Positions 5,293-11,083 of a DNA stretch of 31,168 nucleotides are shown here, piece after piece. The stretch is from a virus. Where the stretch lies: positions 1 through 31,168 of IMG/VR virus record IMGVR_UViG_3300032282_000731; one strand, written 5' to 3'. The notes below the pieces were generated by a model. That model searched no databases and had not been told where the DNA came from. It was given only the letters and a program-made list of their open reading frames with translations. The position numbers and the translations under genes are program-made. Every line of letters begins with the position of its first letter. Position 1 is the stretch's first letter.

Positions 5293-6358
5293 ACTTCTTC
5301 GCTCTGTCTGCCTTAAAGCTGGCAAACATGTCTCTTGGTTGTCCCTTTGGTTTACAAACATAATTGTAGTACATTACTTCTTTCATGTTCGTCATACCTT
5401 CAGGTGTCGCGGCATAATAACCAATAGTGCCGTTCTTTTTAACATACAAGTACCCATCAAATTTCTTCTTCTTGGCATACGTCAATCCCAAAGCACTCAA
5501 CCAATTCAGCTTAAATTCTTCTGTGCCAATACTATTGATGAGGGTCTTTACTAGAGATGCATCTGCGTTTTGGAATAGTTCGTTTATGTATTTTACAACA
5601 GCTGGGTTCTTTCTTAGAGAAGGAGCTGCTGTAGCGAAGTCTGCCACTGTTACGTTTTCTGTTGCTTTTACTGCTGTAATGAATGCTTGGTTGGTTTTTT
5701 TATCTATTGTCGGGAATACGGAAGGATCGTAGATCCTTCCGCCTTCTCCCTTAATTTCGATCTTTCTACCTCTAATAACAATATCCCCGCCGATTTCTTC
5801 TGGTGTAGCTGCAACAGAAGAAGGAAAGTAGATATTCTTAGAGATAACAGCAAGAAATACTTCTCCCGGACCCGCGTCCGTCTTAGATCCAAGTTTAGCT
5901 GAATATGCAATTTTGTACAACTCAGTTAAAAACGAGTCGACAGCAGGAGAAGTGTTTTTGTCTTTTAACCATAAATCTGGGATCTGCGTAAGAGCAGCAC
6001 CCTTTGTGGGTGTTAGTAACTTATCAATGTTGATGAATTCTTTTCCTTGAGCAAAGCTATCACAAAATTCAGCAATTCCTTTATAATTAGATTGTCTGAA
6101 CCCAATCTGATCTAACACATCCACAAAGAAATTGATAACATATTTGTCGATGTCCTTATCGAATTGCGCTCCGCGGACCTTAAACGATCCTTGGACGGAG
6201 TCAACCCAATCTTTATCGCCCGAATATTTCACTAAGATGTTTTCGATCTTATTGAAGATGTCATCGTCCGAGGTTCTTGTTCTAAGTTGAGCAAGAATTT
6301 GCTGCTTAATATCTAATTTTTTTTCTGCTTCTGTTAAAAAGTTTTTAAATGATAGCAT
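5285..6358 (-). CDS. Putative capsid-targeted PD-(D/E)XK-type nuclease
   Basis: This 357-aa protein has no firm family assignment. Its N-terminus, MLSFKNFLTE followed by Ala, matches the T4 capsid-targeting pattern (MKTYQEFIAE|A of the internal proteins) in length and in the gp21 cleavage consensus (L/I-x-E). The body contains PGEVFLAVI (residues 164-172) and GGDIVIRGRKIEIKGEGGRI (190-208). Asp192 and Glu201-Ile-Lys203 fit the D...ExK catalytic core of PD-(D/E)XK nucleases, with Glu166 on a preceding helix. The C-terminus is basic (FKADRAKKSK). It is last in the minus-strand arm and overlaps the SprT-like gene tail to tail. A ribosome site AGGAAAA precedes ATG, one base after the upstream stop. 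The nuclease call is inference; the targeting signal is better supported. Confidence 0.55.
   Translation of the reverse strand: MLSFKNFLTEAEKKLDIKQQILAQLRTRTSDDDIFNKIENILVKYSGDKDWVDSVQGSFKVRGAQFDKDIDKYVINFFVDVLDQIGFRQSNYKGIAEFCDSFAQGKEFINIDKLLTPTKGAALTQIPDLWLKDKNTSPAVDSFLTELYKIAYSAKLGSKTDAGPGEVFLAVISKNIYFPSSVAATPEEIGGDIVIRGRKIEIKGEGGRIYDPSVFPTIDKKTNQAFITAVKATENVTVADFATAAPSLRKNPAVVKYINELFQNADASLVKTLINSIGTEEFKLNWLSALGLTYAKKKKFDGYLYVKKNGTIGYYAATPEGMTNMKEVMYYNYVCKPKGQPRDMFASFKADRAKKSK
5719..5741 (-). repeat. Perfect 10-bp hairpin in nuclease-like gene
   Basis: CGGAAGGATC (5719-5728) and GATCCTTCCG (5732-5741) are perfect inverted repeats with a three-base loop. The sequence encodes the end of the putative ExK region (Gly-Gly-Arg-Ile-Tyr-Asp-Pro-Ser). 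No T-tract follows on either strand. Confidence 0.75.
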
Positions 6359-6359
6359 C

Positions 6360-6917
6360 TTATTTTCCTAAGAGGTATTTAGCCAACAGTTCAAGAGTGT
6401 TGTCTGTTGTATCTTCGTCGTGCTTTATTCCAACTCCACCTGCAAGGTTCCACTTGGCAATATTTACACCATAGTCGTCTACCAGAATATCGCCCTTCTT
6501 TGCATACTTGGCCTTGTTCTCTTCGAAGTTTGCCTTCACATTGCCCAGTCCATGGGCTTCTAACCATTTTGTTTTGCCGCTGATAGATCCTTCTCTATCC
6601 GACCCGAGTGGAGTCGATAAGATTTGAAACGGGGTGTCATTGTCTCTCAGAAAATGTACAATCTTCTTCCCGCCAGGAAGGGGCTTTAACGTCGCAAAGA
6701 ATTCTTCGGCGTTCGGAAGGGTTGCAAGTTCTTTGTCTCTTACGTTCTTGGGAATCTTTTTCAGATCTTCCCAGGATTCAGCCGCGTACATTTTCTTGGC
6801 GTTCTTCTTATGAAACTCCCACCAAGCTGCAAAGAAATCGCAGAGCACACCATCCATGTCAAGATACACCATGGGTTTCTTTTTAGCTTCTGTTAGAAAT
6901 TCTTTAAAGGATAGCAT
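6360..6917 (-). CDS. HAD-family 5'(3')-deoxyribonucleotidase-like, capsid-targeted N-terminus
   Basis: This 185-aa protein belongs to the HAD superfamily. Motif I is YLDMDGVLCDF (Asp20 nucleophile, Asp22), motif II is STPLG (101-105), Lys115 or Lys117 fits motif III, and GDILVDD (142-148) supplies the motif IV acids. This layout matches the NT5C-type nucleotidases that dephosphorylate dNMPs. The first 11 residues, MLSFKEFLTEA, repeat those of the downstream gene and match the T4 capsid-targeting sequence with an L-x-E|A cleavage site. The enzyme core begins only at residue 16, so removal of the leader would leave it intact. The start overlaps the upstream stop (TAATG). It may act in nucleotide metabolism or as a packaged enzyme. 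Confidence 0.8.
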   Translation of the reverse strand: MLSFKEFLTEAKKKPMVYLDMDGVLCDFFAAWWEFHKKNAKKMYAAESWEDLKKIPKNVRDKELATLPNAEEFFATLKPLPGGKKIVHFLRDNDTPFQILSTPLGSDREGSISGKTKWLEAHGLGNVKANFEENKAKYAKKGDILVDDYGVNIAKWNLAGGVGIKHDEDTTDNTLELLAKYLLGK

Positions 6918-7417
6918 TATAGCGTCTCTACCTTATAGTAGGAATATTGGAAGGTTGCTTCTGTAGTAATAGGCTGGGCTGGTGCGATTTGAGCGTCGTA
7001 TGTCAATGGAGCCAGAGAGGTCGGCCAACAGTCGACAAACGTGACTCTCATGATTGGATTGTACTTATTAGATAGTACGGTAAGTTGAGCGTCGGAATAT
7101 CTATTTTGATTAGCAGCTTTATATGCTTTATATTCTTCGGTTGAAGTTGTACGGCTGATTCCTGTCATCCAGTTGAATACTTCAATATAGTTTGCCAAAT
7201 TTTCCTGAACAATAAAGTTTACAGTCAGGGGATCGAAATTCAACTTATCGCCAGGAATAGGTCTATCTCTTACGGGTGTTGGCTGAAGGATTGCGTTCAA
7301 GTTTACTCCAGGAAGAGCAATAGAATATGACATGTATACCACGTTCGGGAGCTTGTCGAACGTCAGCTTAAACAGCGCCGGATTTGATTGGTCGTATGTT
7401 GATGGTGTAAATGCCAT
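6917..7417 (-). CDS. Tail-tube-like structural protein (gp19/gp54 fold)
   Basis: This 166-aa protein has the pattern of T4-type tail tube proteins: an N-terminal FKLTFDKLPNVVYMSYSIALPGVNL (residues 16-40), then LNFDPLTVNFIVQENLANYIEVFNWMTGI (about 79-107), and a C-terminal strand with TTEATFQYSYYKVE. The features PG-V near residue 36, a central LTVxF strand and a FxWM helix also appear in the plus-strand gene at 30823, so the two are probably distant paralogues. It may be the tail tube protein gp19, a tube-initiator paralogue or another tail part; length (gp19 has 163 aa) favours a tube subunit. Its stop overlaps the HAD start. Confidence 0.55.
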   Translation of the reverse strand: MAFTPSTYDQSNPALFKLTFDKLPNVVYMSYSIALPGVNLNAILQPTPVRDRPIPGDKLNFDPLTVNFIVQENLANYIEVFNWMTGISRTTSTEEYKAYKAANQNRYSDAQLTVLSNKYNPIMRVTFVDCWPTSLAPLTYDAQIAPAQPITTEATFQYSYYKVETL

Positions 7418-7693
7418 TTAGTCCATCTCTCTTATCTTTAAACTAAGCGTTCCTGATCCGCGCCATAATCTATGAAACTGCATAGAAGGGATGAACCAGT
7501 TATCGCCGACTTTAAGTTCAAACGGAAGTTCGTTGTCGAACTGCAGCTTCCAGCCTTCTCCTGCAATAACATATATGTTTCTAGACTTATAATCTCGGTG
7601 CCAAACAAGGTCTGCTTCTTGTATGTCTTCTTTAAAGTCGCGAATAAAATACTCTACCCCGCAAGGAGTGTCGTTATAAATCAATTCTACCAA
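7418..7693 (-). CDS. Cupin-like small protein, probable TTG start
   Basis: The frame is open up to 7750, but the longer form would overlap the upstream gene by 64 bases and also needs a TTG start without a ribosome site. I chose TTG at 7693-7691 because GGAGG (7707-7703) lies nine bases upstream and the start nearly touches the upstream TAG. This gives 91 aa. The C-terminal half, GEGWKLQFDNELPFELKVGDNWFIP followed by MQFHRLWRGSGTLSLKIRE, has the strand, Gly-Asp, Ile-Pro, His and Gly-x-Leu spacing of a cupin barrel. Related one-domain cupins occur among small T4-like phage genes. The substrate is unknown and the typical metal-binding set is incomplete. Confidence 0.6.
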   Translation of the reverse strand: MVELIYNDTPCGVEYFIRDFKEDIQEADLVWHRDYKSRNIYVIAGEGWKLQFDNELPFELKVGDNWFIPSMQFHRLWRGSGTLSLKIREMD

Positions 7694-8217
7694 AAGAAAT
7701 TTCCTCCGCCGCTTAATCCCAGAGACTTGGCATAATGTGGCAAACGACAACTCCAGTATCCAGGTGTAGTCTTATCTTTTTTCTGATCGCACTTATGTCT
7801 AGCCACAAAAGACTTCCGAGCTGCCGGATTACTAATCTTCTCTTTTAGTCCAGAAGTATCACCGAACGACACTTTGATTATGTTTCCTGACGAGTTCTTC
7901 ACATACACATAATATTTCTTGGGACCACCGCGTTTGGGTTTATCTAACTCTACGTTCTTACCGTGATATTCTGCCTCAGAGAGCATAGGGAAATCCAGAG
8001 GAACTTCTTTTCCTTCATAGATTCCAACAGTTCCGATATCAGTAGCCAGGAGTTCTTTATCTGTATCTGAGAGTTCGAGGCAGTCTTGTAACTGCCTCGC
8101 CTCGTTAATCAGATCAAAGTGTCCCTGGGATCCGTATCTGAATACTGACTCAGACAGAGGAATCTTGTTCTCCAGGTGATATGCTAATGACTTAGAATAT
8201 TCGGAAAAGGATTTCAT
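7687..8217 (-). CDS. DUF5872-like conserved phage protein
   Basis: This 176-aa protein ends in a conserved block: PKKYYVYVKNSSGNIIKVSFGD (about residues 99-120), then NPAARKSFVARHKCDQ and GYWSCRLPHYAKSLGL. The KVSFGD, RKSFxARHxC and YWSCR motifs are those of the small domain I know as DUF5872 in many phages; the two Cys and one His could bind metal. The N-terminal part, MKSFSEYSKS... to PLSESVF, is reminiscent of the capsid-targeting leaders downstream and has an L-x-E site at residues 21-23, though not in the same position. AATAAATA (8223-8230) ends five bases before ATG and no ribosome site is present. Function unknown. Confidence 0.7.
   Translation of the reverse strand: MKSFSEYSKSLAYHLENKIPLSESVFRYGSQGHFDLINEARQLQDCLELSDTDKELLATDIGTVGIYEGKEVPLDFPMLSEAEYHGKNVELDKPKRGGPKKYYVYVKNSSGNIIKVSFGDTSGLKEKISNPAARKSFVARHKCDQKKDKTTPGYWSCRLPHYAKSLGLSGGGNFFW
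8076..8099 (-). repeat. Perfect 9-bp hairpin inside the DUF5872-like gene
   Basis: CGAGGCAGT (8076-8084) and ACTGCCTCG (8091-8099) are perfect inverted repeats around a six-base loop. They lie in the coding region of the N-terminal part and no T-tract follows. Confidence 0.6.
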
Positions 8218-8222
8218 AATAC

Positions 8223-8230
8223 TATTTATT
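8223..8230 (-). promoter_or_regulatory. Late promoter AATAAATA, five bases before ATG
   Basis: On the minus strand AATAAATA is followed by GTATT and then the ATG at 8217. It fits the NATAAATA late promoter described for cyanophages. By T4 geometry (+1 six bases after the box) transcription would begin on the A of ATG. It overlaps the stop of the upstream gene. Confidence 0.6.
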
Positions 8231-8780
8231 GATTTACAAACGCATACTTACAAAGATAAAACGAATCCACGATATCAGAGATAGGAGAATCAATCTTCGT
8301 TGATCGGCGTGATGCAGAGGTAAAAATCATAGAGCTGAGGTCTATCTTCTCTTCTTTCAGAAACTGTTCGTACATTAGTTCTTTGGTAGCATTCCCTTTG
8401 CCAGTAACCCATTTCTTCAGCGATGTCGGTGGGATCTTCTTGTACTTCTTTGCGTTTCTCCATAGATTGTACTGTAGGACCTCCGTATTTTCTGCGATAT
8501 GAAAGACTTTTCCCTTGGACCCCAGCGAGTAGTCTTCTATTAGAATATTGTCGGCCACGATCAGATCCGATCTATAGAAGTGATTAGCTATATTATGATA
8601 TCTCTCGTCTGAGACTTCCCACTTACAGTGAGGAAATATGGATACGTTCTTACAAAGATTAGTAACTTTCTTGTCGGAAAGTACATCGAAAGAACAGTTT
8701 TGAAAACAAAAAGGGTGTGCATCATTGTAGACGCACACCGCTGGGGAGGTTAAAGAATAATCTATTCCTGCATGAATCAT
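8226..8780 (-). CDS. RuvC-like Holliday junction resolvase (RNase H fold)
   Basis: This 184-aa protein starts MIHAGIDYSLTSPAV, the first strand of the RNase H fold with the catalytic Asp7. Glu82 in ILIEDYSLGSKGKVF and the pair Asp169/Asp172 in SPISDIVDSFYL complete a D-E-D-D set as in RuvC. The segment IPPTSLKKWVTGKGNATKELM (116-136) matches the RuvC loop-helix region with the Pro-x-x-x-Lys and Lys-Gly-x-x-x-Lys spacing. It would cut branched DNA before packaging, the job done in T4 by the unrelated gp49 (endonuclease VII). It sits among late tail genes, which suits late use. A CATAAATA late promoter ends five bases upstream. Confidence 0.8.
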   Translation of the reverse strand: MIHAGIDYSLTSPAVCVYNDAHPFCFQNCSFDVLSDKKVTNLCKNVSIFPHCKWEVSDERYHNIANHFYRSDLIVADNILIEDYSLGSKGKVFHIAENTEVLQYNLWRNAKKYKKIPPTSLKKWVTGKGNATKELMYEQFLKEEKIDLSSMIFTSASRRSTKIDSPISDIVDSFYLCKYAFVNQ

Positions 8781-8785
8781 ACAGG

Positions 8786-8793
8786 TATTTATG
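8786..8793 (-). promoter_or_regulatory. Late promoter CATAAATA, five bases before ATG
   Basis: Minus-strand CATAAATA is followed by CCTGT and then the ATG of the RuvC-like gene. The same five-base spacing occurs at 8223 and 30345. The box overlaps the upstream stop codon, and there is no Shine-Dalgarno sequence. Confidence 0.55.
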
Positions 8794-9220
8794 GAGTCAG
8801 GATTTCTGTGGCTCTTTCTGTGGTCAGCAAACCAACAGATACCAGGTACTGAATGCCTTGAATGGTTGCAGGATTGGTGATATCGATATTTTCCGCCGCG
8901 TCGAAGTTCTTCTGAATAGTATTGAGAGTTGCCTTCGTGGTTGCGTCTAGTACTGGATTAAAGCCAGAATTATCGATAGAAAGCAATTCAGGAAGGGTGA
9001 ATTTAGATCGGAATTGGAACTTAGTGAATACTGTTACGGGAGGAGGTGTAGTTGGAGGCGGAGGCGTAAACGTATCATTGGAATAGGTCCATCCGATTCC
9101 AGGTTCTGGTGTCAGATTATCTACTCGAATATATCCAGGAAATTCATATGTATACTGTTCGTCGCAAAGAACGACGTTAATTACAGTGTTGTCTTGTAGT
9201 TGCGCTAATCGGAATGTCAT
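8789..9220 (-). CDS. Small tail-associated protein with proline linker
   Basis: This 143-aa protein has two parts. An N-terminal half (MTFRLAQLQDNTVINVVLCDEQ to GWTYSNDTFTPP) ends in the WTYSNDTF-type strand often seen in small phage tail or fibre-assembly proteins, followed by a run of Pro and Thr (about residues 52-61). The C-terminal half, from FQFRSKFTLPELLSIDN to the end, is helical and resembles the short helical bundle found after such linkers. The start overlaps the stop of the upstream gene (TAATG), and GAAGG gives a ribosome site. It is co-transcribed with the fibre and adhesin genes, so a tail accessory or fibre-assembly role is likely but not proven. Confidence 0.55.
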   Translation of the reverse strand: MTFRLAQLQDNTVINVVLCDEQYTYEFPGYIRVDNLTPEPGIGWTYSNDTFTPPPPTTPPPVTVFTKFQFRSKFTLPELLSIDNSGFNPVLDATTKATLNTIQKNFDAAENIDITNPATIQGIQYLVSVGLLTTERATEILTP

Positions 9221-9585
9221 TATAATACACCTTCAGGAATAAATCTTAGATCTGCTGAAACCTGCCATCCTATGTATCCACCAACGTATGTTAACTTAAA
9301 GTTCGCATTAGGAACATCGCAGTTCATATGTTCCTTCTCTCCCATGATTAGATTACCGTTCCGGTGAATTTTTACTGGGAACCATTTGGTCGAAGCATTA
9401 CCGTCTGCGAAATATATAGTAGTACCTACTTCTGGTGTTGGAGGTAATACAAACATAGCCTCTTTATCAAAAGACGATAGGTTATAGTGTCCGCCATTGA
9501 CCACATATGTATAGTCGTACTCTTCTCCAGATTTAATGTGAGGAGAAAAGAAACTGGTGTGAATTTGTTGGTGGATAGGTAGCAT
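9220..9585 (-). CDS. Tail-fibre-like domain protein
   Basis: This 121-aa protein contains FVLPPTPEVGTTIYFADGNASTKWFPVKIHRNGN (about residues 45-78) and then a strand with NANFKLTYVGGYIGWQV. This is the beta-strand signature of the distal domains of many marine phage tail fibres: LP-x-P-x-VG-x-x, F-x-D, NGN, and a closing GW-x-V. Here the domain stands alone as a short gene. It lies between the Gly-rich putative adhesin and the proline-linker protein, with a two-base gap upstream and a one-base overlap downstream. It is probably a receptor-binding or decoration part of the tail; host receptor unknown. Confidence 0.55.
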   Translation of the reverse strand: MLPIHQQIHTSFFSPHIKSGEEYDYTYVVNGGHYNLSSFDKEAMFVLPPTPEVGTTIYFADGNASTKWFPVKIHRNGNLIMGEKEHMNCDVPNANFKLTYVGGYIGWQVSADLRFIPEGVL

Positions 9586-9587
9586 GA

Positions 9588-10259
9588 TTATCCCAAATAG
9601 TATACAATGGCTAATCCGCTGCCGCCGGAAGTTGGCCCGCCGGTCGGACCTCCGCCGCCTGCTCCAGTATTCGAAGCTCCACTATTGCCGCCGTTGGCAC
9701 CTGGACCGAAAGAACCGCCGCCGCCACCACGACCAGAACTTCCTGTTCCTCCTGCGGATCCTTGGTACAAACAGGCTCCCCCGTTCGTTGATCCACCACT
9801 ACCATATCCACCACCTCCGCCACCGAACACGGTCCCAGATGCAGACCCTGCTGCTCCTTTATCAGATGTGGTTGCTGCGCCTGCTCCTCCTATACCAGTT
9901 CCCCCGCCTCCCATCGCACCAGCGTCAGTCAAAGTTCTGGTCCCTCCATATGCAGTAACAGTGACACCTTGATTAGTTGTCATGGTAGTATTGGCACCGT
10001 CGCCCACATCTCCTCCTTGTCCAGCGCCGACCGATATAGTAGAATTTCCAGTTAAATATACAGGAATCAGAATCACTTCCCCTCCGCCACCGCCACCGCC
10101 GTTGGCGGAACCACCATTATACGATCCGCCTCCAGCCCCAACTAGTAGCGCCTTTACCCACGAAACATTGGCAGGCTTAGTGAACGTGTTCGAGCCAGTT
10201 CCGGTGAAGTAGCTTACTTTCGGAGAAGAACCGCCAAGAAATGAAGATAAGTTTGACAT
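9588..10259 (-). CDS. Glycine-rich putative tail adhesin
   Basis: This 223-aa protein begins with a short unique part and the strand YFTGTGSNTFTKPANVSWVKALLVGAGGG (about residues 17-45), a typical start for Gly-rich tail proteins. It continues with blocks such as NGGGGGGGEVILIPV, AMGGGGTGIGGAGAA, FGGGGGGYGSGG and GRGGGGGSFGPGANGG, ending in LAIVYYLG. Poly-Gly blocks in phage adhesins such as Salmonella phage S16 gp38 fold into a sandwich of polyglycine II helices that holds receptor-binding loops. The Gly-rich layout fits that plan, though the gene is not a clear gp38 homologue. The opposite strand of this gene encodes only artefactual Pro-rich frames. Between-block loops are the likely variable host-contact sites. 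Confidence 0.7.
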   Translation of the reverse strand: MSNLSSFLGGSSPKVSYFTGTGSNTFTKPANVSWVKALLVGAGGGSYNGGSANGGGGGGGEVILIPVYLTGNSTISVGAGQGGDVGDGANTTMTTNQGVTVTAYGGTRTLTDAGAMGGGGTGIGGAGAATTSDKGAAGSASGTVFGGGGGGYGSGGSTNGGACLYQGSAGGTGSSGRGGGGGSFGPGANGGNSGASNTGAGGGGPTGGPTSGGSGLAIVYYLG

Positions 10260-10266
10260 ATAATAT

Positions 10267-10274
10267 TATTTAGA
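10267..10274 (-). promoter_or_regulatory. Weak late-promoter-like box TCTAAATA
   Basis: Minus-strand TCTAAATA differs from TATAAATA by one base and lies seven bases before the ATG of the Gly-rich gene, which has no ribosome site. It overlaps the stop of the upstream gene. Support is weak. Confidence 0.25.
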
Positions 10275-11082
10275 TGTAAGTTGTACCAGATCGTGTGACT
10301 GTTGGGGATATCGAAGAAGAAGTTCCTTGATAGAACGTGCCTGTTCCGCCGCTAACAGAACCTCCTGCGCTGTCAGTGACACTGACAGAACAGCTAGAAC
10401 CTCCCTGCCAAATCCACCAGGCATTCGGAAATTCGTATGTTGTTCCATTAGTAATAGAAAACGAGTTAATTGCGGTGTACCTAGCAGTATAAATTCCGCT
10501 CCAAGTTGGTGTGTTTACTCCAGAAGGAGGATACGGAAAAGAAAAACTCTTACTAGAAGATGGGGTCGCTCCAGAATTCCAAGAAGTATCAATGTATGGA
10601 ACCGTTAATACTATTGTTGCTCCTGCCCCTGTATCGATAGTATCGCTAACCGCAACAACATAGCCAATATATTGAGAAGTGTCCGGGTCCTGGAAGTAAT
10701 ACGTATCTGCGCCCCATCCGTAACCAGAACCGGATATACTAAGACTAGCAATATTCCAGGATCCTGTAAATACGTTATTAAACGTAATGTTTCCGTATGT
10801 ATTTCCGTCGCCGCCACTTAGCGATATGTGCCCGTTCGACGCTCCTGTGGTAGAAAGGGTTGGATATACATAACTAGTTCCGGTTGTTTTGGCTTTCCAG
10901 TTTGCGAATTCGCTGGCTGAATTTGGATTTGAATTAGTTAACGAACCACCAACGTCGTTTGCGTTGTTGGCATACGCCGCCGATTCCATAGAATGGATTG
11001 AATAGGATCCGGAGTAACTAGCATATGTAGAAAGAAGGTTTCTAATATCTGAGAACTTTATGTCTGTCGTTCCAATTCCCAT
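10270..11082 (-). CDS. Hypothetical tail structural protein (270 aa)
   Basis: The start region MGIGTTDIKFSDIRNLLSTYAS contains the IKFSDIR-type opening that many phage tail proteins use. The rest is rich in Ser, Gly, Thr and Tyr and predicted all-beta, for example SLSISGSGYGWGADTYYFQDPD near the middle and WSGIYTARYTAINSF further on. The C-terminal part (SSCSVSVTDSAGGSVSG) is a Ser/Gly-rich tail. There are no transmembrane or catalytic motifs. A ribosome site AGGAAAG precedes ATG, one base after the S74 fibre stop. Position between a chaperone-bearing fibre and the Gly-rich adhesin suggests a fibre or baseplate attachment protein. A 9+1+9 palindrome lies at 10370-10388. Confidence 0.5.
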   Translation of the reverse strand: MGIGTTDIKFSDIRNLLSTYASYSGSYSIHSMESAAYANNANDVGGSLTNSNPNSASEFANWKAKTTGTSYVYPTLSTTGASNGHISLSGGDGNTYGNITFNNVFTGSWNIASLSISGSGYGWGADTYYFQDPDTSQYIGYVVAVSDTIDTGAGATIVLTVPYIDTSWNSGATPSSSKSFSFPYPPSGVNTPTWSGIYTARYTAINSFSITNGTTYEFPNAWWIWQGGSSCSVSVTDSAGGSVSGGTGTFYQGTSSSISPTVTRSGTTYI

Positions 11083-11083
11083 G

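Noticed and set aside
7418-7750. 110-aa version of the cupin-like protein
   Set aside because: It also needs a TTG start, has no ribosome site and overlaps the upstream gene by 64 bases; the shorter start has GGAGG at a good distance.
9607-10212. Pro-rich plus-strand frames opposite the Gly-rich gene
   Set aside because: GGN codons of the Gly-rich adhesin read as Pro on the other strand; the minus-strand gene fits the operon and has recognisable tail-protein features.
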